Assembly: GCA_027081065.1 (NCBI GenBank)
Contig: JALWLW010000015.1
Span: forward strand, 1-25,277
DNA: 25,277 bases
Source of the DNA: Campylobacteraceae bacterium
GTDB lineage: Bacteria > Campylobacterota > Campylobacteria > Campylobacterales > Sulfurovaceae
Direction: 5' to 3'
Part shown: piece by piece, positions 1-7,475 of the stretch
Position numbering within the stretch: the first letter of the stretch is position 1
Layout: every line of letters begins with the position of its first letter
Made by a program: the position numbers and the translations under genes
The notes under the pieces: generated by a model
Databases searched by the model: none
What the model saw: only the letters and a program-made list of their open reading frames with translations
What the model was told of the DNA's origin: nothing

Positions 1-10
1 TAATAACATC

Positions 11-1021
11 ATGAAATACAACGATATAGACTTCAATAACAAAACAATTCTCATTACAGGTGGTGCAGGTTTTATTGGCTCAAACCTTGCATTCTATTTT
101 CAAGAGCATTTTCCTCAAGCAAAGGTAGTGATTTTTGATATTTTTCGTTCAGAAGCTACCTTTTCCAATGGTAACTTACAGAGCTTTGGACACTATAAAA
201 ACCTTATAGGCTTCAAAGGCGATATGATTTGTGGTAACCTTACCTCTAGCGAAGATTTAGCCTTGCTCGATGCCTATGTTTTTGACTACATCTTCCATGA
301 AGCAGCCATTTCAGACACCAGAGTCTATGACCAAAAGATCATCATGCAGACAAATGTGAACTCTTTTTACTACATTTTAGAAAAAGCAAAAAAAGACAAT
401 GCCACACTCATCTATGCCTCTTCTGCTGCAACGTATGGCTCTTTACCTTCTCCTCAAACAGTAGGAAAAGAGTCTCCTGAGAACCCTTATGGTTTCTCTA
501 AATACGCAATGGACAAGATAGCTTACCGTTATATGGATGAAAATCCACAGATGACCATTGTAGGACTAAAATACTTCAATGTCTATGGTGCAAGAGAGTT
601 TTTTAAAGACAAAACTGCTTCTACAGTAATACAGTTTGGACATCAGATACTCGCAGGTAAAGCCCCTAGACTCTTTGAGGGTAGCGACAAGATAGTGCGT
701 GACTTTGTCTATATAAAAGATGTTATTCAAGCCAATATTAAAGCGTGTAGTGCCAAAAAGTCGGGTGTCTATAATGTAGGTACAGGTAAACCTCGCTCAT
801 TTCAAGAGATAGCAGATATTTTACAAAAAGAGTTAGGTACAGATTATGATACAGAGTATTTTCCTAACCCTTTTACAGGCTATCAGATGCATACACAAGC
901 TGAATTGGCTACCTCTAAAGCGTATTTAGACTATGCACCAGAGTGGGAACTTGAAGAGGGTATCAGAGAATATATAAGTGAAATTAAGCGTATGTATAAC
1001 GAAGAGGTCAAAGAATGTTAA
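11..1021 (+). CDS. hldD: ADP-L-glycero-D-manno-heptose 6-epimerase
   Basis: This cytoplasmic short-chain dehydrogenase-type epimerase converts ADP-D-glycero-D-manno-heptose into the L-glycero epimer, the donor for LPS inner-core heptose. The 336 residues match the family length. The N-terminal Rossmann loop is visible as GGAGFIG (residues 17-23), an HEAAISDT segment lies near 96-103, and the catalytic Tyr160-x3-Lys164 sits in NPYGFSKYAMDK. The GLKYFNVYG and RDFVYIKDV motifs are typical of nucleotide-sugar epimerases of this group. The stop codon overlaps the start of hldE by 7 nt, so the two are probably translationally coupled. Any upstream gene of the operon lies outside the window. HldD is favoured over a generic GalE-like epimerase because hldE follows directly. 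Confidence 0.95.
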   Translation: MKYNDIDFNNKTILITGGAGFIGSNLAFYFQEHFPQAKVVIFDIFRSEATFSNGNLQSFGHYKNLIGFKGDMICGNLTSSEDLALLDAYVFDYIFHEAAISDTRVYDQKIIMQTNVNSFYYILEKAKKDNATLIYASSAATYGSLPSPQTVGKESPENPYGFSKYAMDKIAYRYMDENPQMTIVGLKYFNVYGAREFFKDKTASTVIQFGHQILAGKAPRLFEGSDKIVRDFVYIKDVIQANIKACSAKKSGVYNVGTGKPRSFQEIADILQKELGTDYDTEYFPNPFTGYQMHTQAELATSKAYLDYAPEWELEEGIREYISEIKRMYNEEVKEC

Positions 1022-2433
1022 GACTCAAAGAGCAAAAGCCCCATATTTTGGTCATTGGGGATTTGATGATAGACCACTATTTGTGGGGCAAGTGTGAGCG
1101 TATCTCCCCTGAAGCACCTGTACAGGTAGTAGCAGTAGAGAAAGAGACCTCGGTACTGGGTGGTGCAGGTAATGTCATACACAATCTCAAAGCCCTTGGA
1201 GCAGAAGTATCTGTTCTCTCTGTAGTAGGAGATGATGCTAATGCTAAAGAGCTTAGAATGCTTTTGCAAAAGATAGAGGTATCAGATGCACACTTATTTG
1301 TACAAGAGGGGCGTAATACCTCTAAAAAAAGCCGTATTATTGCCTCTGGTCAGCAGGTTATCCGATATGATAAAGAGAGTACAGAGGATATAGACCCTTC
1401 TATACAAGCTCAAATGATAGACCCTTTTGATGTTATGATAGAACAATATGACACTCTTTTACTCTCTGATTATGGCAAAGGGGTATTGACTATAGAACTC
1501 ACACAATCACTCATAGGTATTGCAAAAGAAAAAGGTAAAAAAGTTCTAATAGACCCAAAAGGTACAGACTACAGCAAATACAAAGGTGCAACCCTCTTAA
1601 CCCCTAATAAAAAAGAAGCAATGGAAGCGTCTAAAATAGATATTGTTGATGAGGCTACTCTTTTAGATGCGATTAAACACTTAAAAGAGTATTGTGATTT
1701 AGAGACCTCACTTATTACACTTAGTGAAGAGGGAATTGCTATTTATGATGACAGACTCCGTACTCATCCTACCGTTGCAAGAGAGGTATTTGATGTAACA
1801 GGTGCAGGAGATACGGTCATTGCCTCACTTGGTTTTGCTTTGGCTTCTGGGTATAGCATAGATGAAGCAGTTAAATTTGCCAACCTTTCAGCAGGTGTTG
1901 TAGTAGGCAAGCTAGGTTCTGCTACTGCCACACTCAATGAGATTATAGAGTATGAATCCAGTCTCAATAAATCAACCTCTAATTCACATATGAAAACACT
2001 CGAAGAGATAACACTACTAAGCCAAGAGCTTAAAAATCGTGGTAATAAAATTGTCTTTACTAATGGCTGTTTTGACATCTTTCATGTAGGACATGTGAAG
2101 TATTTAGAAGAGGCAAAAAGCTATGGTGATGTACTCATCGTAGGACTCAACTCAGATGCAAGTGTACGCAGAATTAAAGGCGAGAACCGTCCTATCAACA
2201 TAGAAGATGACAGAGCCTATATCTTGGCATCACTCAAAGCTGTAGATTATGTGGTGAAATTTTATGAAGATACGCCCTATGAACTTATCAAAGCTGTGCA
2301 ACCTCACATCTTGGTAAAAGGTGGAAACTATAAAGGTAAAAAGGTTGTCGGAGAGGATATCGCAGATGAGCTTCGTTTGGTAGAGTTTGTTGAAGGAAAA
2401 AGTACCACAAAAATTATAGAACGGATACAATAA
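1015..2433 (+). CDS. hldE: Bifunctional heptose-7-phosphate kinase / heptose-1-phosphate adenylyltransferase
   Basis: This two-domain cytoplasmic enzyme phosphorylates D-glycero-D-manno-heptose 7-phosphate at C1 and, after a phosphatase step, adenylylates heptose 1-phosphate. Residues 1-315 form a PfkB/ribokinase-type kinase with the GGAGNV substrate loop (49-54) and the GAGD anion hole with catalytic Asp266. Residues 345-472 form a nucleotidyltransferase with FTNGCFDIFHVGH, where HxGH covers 357-360, followed by RRIKGENRP and VKGGNYKG motifs. Both domains are complete and the total of 472 residues is normal for the fused HldE. It starts inside the end of hldD, giving a 7-nt overlap. The heptosyltransferase that would use the product is degenerate immediately downstream. 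Confidence 0.95.
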   Translation: MLRLKEQKPHILVIGDLMIDHYLWGKCERISPEAPVQVVAVEKETSVLGGAGNVIHNLKALGAEVSVLSVVGDDANAKELRMLLQKIEVSDAHLFVQEGRNTSKKSRIIASGQQVIRYDKESTEDIDPSIQAQMIDPFDVMIEQYDTLLLSDYGKGVLTIELTQSLIGIAKEKGKKVLIDPKGTDYSKYKGATLLTPNKKEAMEASKIDIVDEATLLDAIKHLKEYCDLETSLITLSEEGIAIYDDRLRTHPTVAREVFDVTGAGDTVIASLGFALASGYSIDEAVKFANLSAGVVVGKLGSATATLNEIIEYESSLNKSTSNSHMKTLEEITLLSQELKNRGNKIVFTNGCFDIFHVGHVKYLEEAKSYGDVLIVGLNSDASVRRIKGENRPINIEDDRAYILASLKAVDYVVKFYEDTPYELIKAVQPHILVKGGNYKGKKVVGEDIADELRLVEFVEGKSTTKIIERIQ

Positions 2434-3066
2434 ATAAATATTATTATCAAACTACCAAACTTTATAAGTGATAGCATTATGACTATTCCTGCAGTTGAAC
2501 TTTAAAAAAAAGAGTATCCTGATGCAACTTTTACTACTGTTTGTAAATCTTCTTCTAAAGATATATTTAGAAACAAAGGAATTAACAAATTTATTATAGA
2601 AAAAGATTTCTCTAGTAGTAAAGGAACACGAACTTATCCTAAAAGTTTGAGTTTAGAATTATTTGAACAGATAAAGAATGATAATTATAATATTGTTTTA
2701 ATTGGAGACAAACAAGATAATATCAATAATAATAAATATCACGAATTTTTAGATAAAGAAAATATAAACGTACAACATTTATCTAAAAAAACAAATATTT
2801 CAGAATTTATAGACCTTATCGGTTCATTGGATTTATTAATAACCATTGATAGTTCAGCCATGCATATTGTAGCTGCTACACAGACACCTTTTTTGGTACT
2901 TATAGGTAAAGGCACAAGTGCATTTGATACTGTTTGCCCTAAAGTAAAATTTGGAAATATTTTATTTTCAGGAAAAGATAAAATTCAAGATAAACATATT
3001 ATTGAAGCTATTACTCCTCAAGAGATAAGAAATAAAATAAATGAAGTTTTAAATAATATCAAATGA
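2434..3066 (+). pseudogene. Degenerate ADP-heptose:LPS heptosyltransferase (WaaF/RfaF type)
   Basis: Reading on in the hldE frame straight after its stop gives INIIIKLPNFISDSIMTIPA, which resembles the N-terminus of GT9 heptosyltransferases, then a TAA at 2503-2505, then KKEYPDATFTTVCKSS. The same frame continues through 2647-3066 with LLITIDSSAMHIVAA and TPFLVLIGKG, the conserved C-terminal GT9 block that binds ADP-heptose. Three lesions are visible. The expected ATG at 2434 reads ATA, there is an internal nonsense codon, and the whole relic spans only about 210 codons where 310-350 are usual. The missing part is the centre, between roughly residue 60 and the SSKGTRTYPKS segment. A TTG at 2647 could start a 139-residue C-terminal piece, but that would lack the acceptor domain. 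The donor-synthesis genes just upstream support the family call. Confidence 0.85.
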
Positions 3067-3158
3067 AAATGAAATAGTATAATGTACCCCAATAAAAAAA
3101 TATTATTACCGTTATCGTCACTTTAAATTTAAGCTTTTTCATTCTCATTTCATTTTCA
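3064..3158. repeat. 12-bp inverted repeat flanking an AT-rich spacer
   Basis: TGAAAATGAAAT at 3064-3075 is matched by its exact reverse complement at 3147-3158, 71 bp apart. The left copy straddles the end of the heptosyltransferase relic and the right copy lies at the edge of the IS remnant region. It could be the ends of a small lost element or a chance match in AT-rich DNA. No coding content is seen between the arms. Confidence 0.35.
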
Positions 3159-3425
3159 AAGAGCATAATTCCTAAAAATTAGGAATATGTGATGAAAAAA
3201 ATATCTATTGTGAGCACAACTTCTAAATTCCAAATCATTTTCTCCTACAATTGTAATTTCATCATAAAGGATACAATCCCTAAATGTTAATCCTCTTTCT
3301 CCTTCTTTTTCTAATAATTCTCCTCCCTGAAAAATACAATAACTAAATTTCAAAACTTCTCTAAATTCTTGTTTATTTTTAGGAAAAACAATATTTAGAA
3401 ATCTATTTGATTTTTTTCTATCCAT
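3156..3425 (-). CDS. Unassigned 89-codon frame fused to an IS remnant
   Basis: I do not recognise this product. Its first codons lie inside the start of the IS3-type orfB: in one frame the DNA reads VKYAWIEKNQIDF then a stop, and one base shifted it reads MDRKKSN. From about residue 8 the frame reads like real protein, for example RFLNIVFPKNKQEFREVLKF and LTFRDCILYDEITIVGEN. The ATG therefore probably comes from the insertion sequence, and the rest may be the tail of a gene cut by the element. There is no Shine-Dalgarno sequence at a fitting distance. A short inverted repeat (ATTCCTA/TAGGAAT, 3168-3186) lies inside its end. It could equally be a chance open frame in decayed DNA. Confidence 0.3.
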   Translation of the reverse strand: MDRKKSNRFLNIVFPKNKQEFREVLKFSYCIFQGGELLEKEGERGLTFRDCILYDEITIVGENDLEFRSCAHNRYFFHHIFLIFRNYAL

Positions 3426-3706
3426 GCGTATTTCACAAAATTTCCTTGGCGAAATACGCTGTTGCTTTTTTTAATATGTCACGCTCTTGCTTTATTAGTT
3501 TATTCTCTTTACGTAATCGCTTTAACTCTTCTGCTTGTGATTCTTTAACGATTGAACTCTTTTTTCCTTTTCCTTGTTTAGGAATTTCTATGCCATTCGC
3601 CTCTTTATAGGCTCTTACCCATGCATATAATGTCTTTTCATGTACATCTAAATCTTCTGCTATTTTTTTTGTAGAATCTTTGAACTCTTTACTGTATCTT
3701 TTCATC
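3386..3706 (-). mobile_element. Remnant of an IS3-family insertion sequence (orfA plus first codons of orfB)
   Basis: The remnant holds a nearly complete orfA (3433-3705) followed on the minus strand by a GTG start reading VKYAWIEKNQIDF and then a stop. That is the usual beginning of the IS3 orfB integrase, which normally runs for about 270 more residues with a DDE triad. None of the DDE domain is present, so the element was cut after about 13 codons of orfB. No clear terminal inverted repeats were found, so the outer limits given here are approximate. Confidence 0.65.
3433..3705 (-). pseudogene. IS3-family transposase OrfA, internally shortened
   Basis: This 90-residue frame starts MKRYSKEFK, continues with a helix-turn-helix (KIAEDLDVHEKTLYAWV, about 14-30) and ends with the leucine-zipper-like EELKRLRKENKLIKQERDIL and KKATAYFAKEIL. 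That is the signature of the IS3 OrfA DNA-binding and dimerisation protein. Relatives usually have about 10-13 more residues between the EFK and the helix-turn-helix, the first helix of the domain, so a small in-frame deletion is likely. The partner orfB breaks off just downstream. The protein may still be translated but cannot transpose the element alone. Confidence 0.75.
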
Positions 3707-3764
3707 AGTTTCTTCCTTACTTCATACTCTTATATTTTAACTTATCCTTCTTCAAGGGAGTTGT

Positions 3765-3884
3765 ATGAATTTAGGTTACCACATCATAGCTAAAAAATAC
3801 AGAAATAGACGTAAAAGATTTGCCTTACGCTTTAATCTTATTTGTGCTTTGATTAATTGGGATAGAGGTTTTAACTCTATTTAG
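3765..3884 (+). pseudogene. C-terminal fragment of a second (IS5/IS4-like) transposase
   Basis: The 39-residue frame contains AKKYRNRRKRFALRFNLICA followed by LINWDRGF and a stop. The KYRNRRKRFxLRFNLI pattern is typical of the last residues of IS5/IS4-type DDE transposases found in Campylobacterota. The upstream catalytic part is absent, and the 60 bp before the ATG do not continue the family. The fragment is on the opposite strand from the neighbouring IS3 remnant, so at least two insertion events have decayed here. The family call rests on memory of the tail motif only. Confidence 0.5.
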
Positions 3885-4124
3885 TGAGTTATGCAAGAAG
3901 TCTATTATATTTAATTAGTTACTTAATCCTAAAAGAACTTATATCTTAAAACAATTTACCCTATAAGAGAAAAAAATTAAGTAAATGTGATTTTTTAGTA
4001 CTTCTTTTAATTCTTAATACGCTATTATTAAATCTTATATTAGATTGATTGTTTTAAAGAAATTCAATGGTATAATGTTTTAAATTATTTTTTTAAATTA
4101 TTTTATATTTTAATAGGAGGCAAT
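3885..4124. other. Intergenic stretch between the IS graveyard and the next operon
   Basis: These 240 bases hold no credible gene. There is a 9-bp inverted repeat (TTACTTAAT at 3919-3927 and ATTAAGTAA at 3976-3984, 48 bp apart) of unknown meaning. The last 75 bases contain the promoter and Shine-Dalgarno sequence of the next gene. Confidence 0.6.
4049..4076 (+). promoter_or_regulatory. Sigma-70-type promoter of the 4125 gene
   Basis: A perfect TATAAT (4071-4076) lies 16 bp after TTGTTT (4049-4054). The predicted transcript would start near 4083. A strong AGGAGG Shine-Dalgarno (4115-4120) precedes the ATG at 4125 by 4 nt. This probably drives the gene at 4125 and perhaps metF, the FUN14-family gene and lpxB beyond it. 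Confidence 0.6.
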
Positions 4125-4802
4125 ATGAGAGAAGTGATTTTAGTAAGTATTTCAGCATTATTGGGATATATCGTTTTTTCTGCCTTCTCTAGTAGCGAAA
4201 CTCCTAAAGAGGCTTTACAAAAAATTATTGAACAACCTTATGAAAATAAACAAATTAGTCAAGAACTAGCCTATAATAAAGCACATAATAAACACGAAGA
4301 AGCACTCATTGCTTTAGAAAATCAACGCAAACTTGATGAACTAACCATACTCGAAAATGTTAATATTCGTAATAAAGAGAATGAAACCACCATCAAACTT
4401 AGAGAACTAGATAATGAACTAAACCATAAAATAGCTATTTTAAATGTTGAGTCTATTTCTCAAAACAAAAATAAGAACAGTGCTACTTATATTGTATCAG
4501 CATTTTTATTATTTCTATTAATTTTTATCGCTCTAAAATATAAAAAACAATTAAATGAAATTGAATTAGAAAAAACTGAACGTTATAATGAAATGATTGT
4601 TAAAAAAGAGTATGCCGAAAAAATTTTAGCTTACATTAGTAAAGGAAACCTCTCTTTTGAAACAGAAAGAAAGCTTTTGGCTGTATTAGATGAGTTAAAT
4701 GGAAAAACAATAATACATCATAAACAAGATGAAATTTATCATCCTAATCCTGATATTATACAACTTTCAAACAAAAGTAAAGTCCATGACCATGAAATTT
4801 AG
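4125..4802 (+). CDS. Unrecognised membrane protein with coiled-coil segments
   Basis: I do not recognise the family. The 225 residues begin with a hydrophobic helix (about 1-20) that could be an uncleaved anchor or signal sequence. A charged, helix-prone segment follows (about 40-115) with Asn/Glu/Lys/Leu spacing that suggests a coiled coil. A second membrane helix (about 119-138, SATYIVSAFLLFLLIFIALKY) precedes another charged helical segment to about 165 and a His-containing tail. The arrangement fits a periplasmic coiled-coil hairpin between two membrane helices with a cytoplasmic tail. The start is fixed by a perfect AGGAGG. Spacing to metF is 43 nt, so co-transcription is possible but not certain. 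Confidence 0.75.
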   Translation: MREVILVSISALLGYIVFSAFSSSETPKEALQKIIEQPYENKQISQELAYNKAHNKHEEALIALENQRKLDELTILENVNIRNKENETTIKLRELDNELNHKIAILNVESISQNKNKNSATYIVSAFLLFLLIFIALKYKKQLNEIELEKTERYNEMIVKKEYAEKILAYISKGNLSFETERKLLAVLDELNGKTIIHHKQDEIYHPNPDIIQLSNKSKVHDHEI

Positions 4803-4845
4803 CTAAACTTACAAATAATTACTCATTAGGATTAAAATTAAATAT

Positions 4846-5772
4846 ATGTTTGATAAATTTTGTAAAACACTTCATAGCAATAAACCTTTTATAACTGTTG
4901 AAATCACACCTCCACATGGCTCATCAATTAAACCAACTATTGAAAAAATAAAAGAACTCAATCTTCAAGAAAAAGTAGCAGGGTTTTCAGTTACAGACAA
5001 TCCTCTTGCTAAACTTAAAATGTCTGGCGTACTCTCAGCCATACAAATACAACAAGCCTTTAATAAACCTGTCATTGCTACAATGAGTATGAGAGATAAA
5101 AATAAACTCTCTTTACAATCAACGCTTTTAGGTGCAAATGACTTTGATTTACGCTGTGTTTTAGCCCTTACTGGTGACCCAGCAAAATTCTCTGACCAAC
5201 CAGAAGTAAAAGGTGTTTTAGAACGTGACTCCACTCTTCTTTTAAGTATTATCTACCGACTTAACAATGGTTTTGACTATTCGAATAAAGAATTAAGTCC
5301 TAAGCCAAAACCCATTTACCCTTTTGCTGTTTCCAATGCCTATGCTAAAGACATGCGACGACTCAAAAAAAATATGTTAAAAAAGCTTAATTATGGAGCT
5401 AGAGGTATTATTACCCAACCTGTTTATAATCTAGAAAATGCCAAAGATCTTCTTGAAATATTTGAAGAGTGTAAACATGAAAGTGTTCGAGATACAGCTA
5501 AAAATGCTGAATTAATATTAGGTCAATTTCCTGTAGTACGTGCAAGAACTGCTAATTTTATTTCAGATAAAGTTCCAGGCATTACTGTACCTAAAAACAT
5601 TATAGATGAGATGGACTTAGCTGCTATGGATAGTGTTGAGAAAGAACAAGAAGTTGGATTTAATATATCAAAAGAAATTTTTGATAGTATCTTAAAACTA
5701 CATCCCAAAATGCACCTTATGACCCATAATCGTTTTGATTTATGCTCCAAACTTATAGGTAATAACTACTAA
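4846..5772 (+). CDS. metF: Methylenetetrahydrofolate reductase-like protein (MetF family)
   Basis: This family reduces 5,10-methylene-tetrahydrofolate to 5-methyl-tetrahydrofolate with a flavin, feeding methionine synthesis or one-carbon metabolism. The 308 residues show the MetF TIM-barrel layout: VEITPPHG near 18-25 (where E. coli MetF has FEFFPP), FSVTDN (47-52), ATMSMRDKNK (78-87, the CRDxN-like strand), and LALTGDPAKFSD (107-117) with the GDP that contacts the flavin. A GIITQPVYN segment lies near 185-193. It differs enough from the classic E. coli enzyme that it may be a paralogue working with a zinc-binding partner or in another C1 route. No strong Shine-Dalgarno is seen; AGGA about 15 nt upstream is the best candidate. 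The FUN14-family gene follows after 21 nt. Confidence 0.78.
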   Translation: MFDKFCKTLHSNKPFITVEITPPHGSSIKPTIEKIKELNLQEKVAGFSVTDNPLAKLKMSGVLSAIQIQQAFNKPVIATMSMRDKNKLSLQSTLLGANDFDLRCVLALTGDPAKFSDQPEVKGVLERDSTLLLSIIYRLNNGFDYSNKELSPKPKPIYPFAVSNAYAKDMRRLKKNMLKKLNYGARGIITQPVYNLENAKDLLEIFEECKHESVRDTAKNAELILGQFPVVRARTANFISDKVPGITVPKNIIDEMDLAAMDSVEKEQEVGFNISKEIFDSILKLHPKMHLMTHNRFDLCSKLIGNNY

Positions 5773-5793
5773 TAAAAACAAAAAAGGAAAACA

Positions 5794-6222
5794 ATGAATG
5801 AACAACAATACTTAGAAAAGCTAGGACAAGCACATCAAAATGGTGGTGGTATGCAAAAAATGGGACAAGAGAGTTATTATCGAAATGTTCCCTTAGACCA
5901 ATTAGACTCCTCAACAAGTGTGGATATGCCTCTTCCCTATTTAGAGATGGGGAGTTCTTTTTTAATTGGTATGGCTGTTGGATTCTTTATAAAGAAAAGT
6001 TTTAAGCTTGTTCTTTTTATTCTTGGTTTTGCATTAATCATTACATTCTATATGGAATCACAAGGTATCTTTACCATTAATGAGAAGGTCTTAGAAGAGA
6101 GTATTAACAATGGTGCAGAGTATTTTGATTTTCTTGTTGCTTCAGTGAAAGAACGTATTACTTCTTTCCAATCAGGAGTAGGAGCATTAGCTGGTTTTGT
6201 GGTTGGTCTTAAATTTGGTTAA
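5794..6222 (+). CDS. FUN14-family small membrane protein
   Basis: The 142-residue protein has a polar, Gln/Met-rich N-terminus (1-45) and then the FUN14-type membrane domain: a Gly-rich first helix (LIGMAVGFFIKKSF, about 57-70), a second helix (KLVLFILGFALIITFYM, about 71-87), an amphipathic stretch, and a C-terminal Gly-rich helix (GVGALAGFVVGLKFG) that ends the protein. The family is known from eukaryotic mitophagy receptors, but the bacterial role is unknown. AAAGGA lies 5-10 nt before the ATG. Only 3 nt separate its stop from lpxB, which argues for co-translation with lipid A synthesis and possibly an envelope role. Confidence 0.8.
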   Translation: MNEQQYLEKLGQAHQNGGGMQKMGQESYYRNVPLDQLDSSTSVDMPLPYLEMGSSFLIGMAVGFFIKKSFKLVLFILGFALIITFYMESQGIFTINEKVLEESINNGAEYFDFLVASVKERITSFQSGVGALAGFVVGLKFG

Positions 6223-6225
6223 TCC

Positions 6226-7260
6226 ATGAAAATTTTAGTCTCAGCACTTGAACCCTCTTCTAATCTTCATTTAAAAGAAGTTTTAAAACATACCAAACAG
6301 GTAGAATTACTCGGTATTTTTGACAAATCCTTAGGTACACCTCTTTATGATATCTCTGATATGGCAATTATGGGGGTCGTAGATGCCATCAAAAAGTTAC
6401 GATGGTTTTTTAAAGTAGCTAATAAAATGGTGGAACTAGGATATGATGCTGACAAAATTTTACTCATGGATTCTTCAGGGTTCAATTTACCTCTAGCAAA
6501 AAAACTAAAAAAAGCTTATCCAAACAAAGAGATTATCTATTATATTTTACCTCAAATATGGGCAAGTCGTCCAAAACGTGCCATTAAACTTGAAAAATAT
6601 TGTGACCACCTTTTAGGAATTTTACCATTTGAAGTTAACTATTACCAAAGGAAAGCACAATATATTGGTCACCCTCTTTTAGATGAAATTCAAATCGATA
6701 CTAATACTCAAGTTGCAAAAGAATACATCGCTTTCATGCCAGGAAGTAGAAAGAGTGAGATTCATCGACTTCTTCCCATTTTCAAAAAAGTAAGAAAAAA
6801 ACTTTCTCATAAAAAAGCCTTACTCATTGTCCCTAAAACATTTTCAGATGAAAAAATTTTAAATCTCTATGGTAATACCTCTGAATTTGAAATCATAAAA
6901 AATACCCATGAAGCCTTAGCTAAATCTGAATTTGCTTTCATTTGTTCAGGTACAGCTACACTTGAATCAGCACTTATTGGAACACCTTTTACCTTAGCTT
7001 ATATCGCTAAAAAAATAGACTTCTTCATAGGGACTAAACTCTTAGGAATTAGCCAAGTTGGTTTAGCCAACATCATTTTAACTCACTACAACAATAGTAC
7101 TTTACATCAAGAACTTTTACAAGAAAAAGTAACTGTTGAAAACCTTTTAACTGAATATCGTACGATGCAAACAGATAAATTCATACAAAAAGCCAATGAG
7201 CTAAAAAAGTATTTAGCTCATGGAAGTTCTAAAAATGTTGCCCAACTCTTAACATCTTAA
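6226..7260 (+). CDS. lpxB: Lipid-A-disaccharide synthase
   Basis: LpxB (GT19) joins UDP-2,3-diacylglucosamine and 2,3-diacylglucosamine 1-phosphate to make the lipid A disaccharide at the inner membrane face. The protein begins MKILVSALEPSSNLHL, the form of the conserved GExSGD-like N-terminus seen in Campylobacterota. It also has MDSSGFNLPLAKKLK, YYILPQIWASRPKRA, YIGHPLLDE, FMPGSRKSEIHRLLP and the donor-site CSGTATLESALIGTPF. Its 344 residues are somewhat short compared with about 380 in E. coli, as is common in this group. It closes the plus-strand run, and its stop overlaps the stop of the convergent small membrane protein by 4 bp. Confidence 0.93.
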   Translation: MKILVSALEPSSNLHLKEVLKHTKQVELLGIFDKSLGTPLYDISDMAIMGVVDAIKKLRWFFKVANKMVELGYDADKILLMDSSGFNLPLAKKLKKAYPNKEIIYYILPQIWASRPKRAIKLEKYCDHLLGILPFEVNYYQRKAQYIGHPLLDEIQIDTNTQVAKEYIAFMPGSRKSEIHRLLPIFKKVRKKLSHKKALLIVPKTFSDEKILNLYGNTSEFEIIKNTHEALAKSEFAFICSGTATLESALIGTPFTLAYIAKKIDFFIGTKLLGISQVGLANIILTHYNNSTLHQELLQEKVTVENLLTEYRTMQTDKFIQKANELKKYLAHGSSKNVAQLLTS

Positions 7261-7466
7261 TTTTTAATTTTAACTAGCCAAGAAAAAGTAACACCAGCAG
7301 TCAAAAATACACTCACAGCATAAACCGTCCAAATAACTGGAAAAACAACACCTTTTATGCCCTCTTCTCCTCCAATTACTGAAATCATCCATACCTTTGG
7401 TAAAATTACAATACTTAACGTTAGTATCAATACTATAGCATTCATAGCTAAAATTATATTTTTCAT
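7257..7466 (-). CDS. Small two-helix membrane protein
   Basis: This 69-residue protein has two membrane helices (about 4-24 and 43-64) joined by a short loop with GGEEG. It shows no motif I recognise. It is likely a real gene because AGGAG precedes the ATG at a good distance and it lies 9 nt after the recR stop on the same strand. Its stop overlaps the end of lpxB by 4 bp. The function is unknown. Confidence 0.65.
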   Translation of the reverse strand: MKNIILAMNAIVLILTLSIVILPKVWMISVIGGEEGIKGVVFPVIWTVYAVSVFLTAGVTFSWLVKIKN

Positions 7467-7475
7467 CTATTTCTC

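Noticed and set aside
2647..3066. An independent 139-residue gene starting at TTG
   Set aside because: The frame continues upstream into recognisable heptosyltransferase sequence with a nonsense codon, so it is part of one degraded gene.
3407..3610. A 67-codon plus-strand frame across the IS remnant
   Set aside because: It is the shadow of the minus-strand orfA, has no Shine-Dalgarno, and its composition follows the antisense of orfA.
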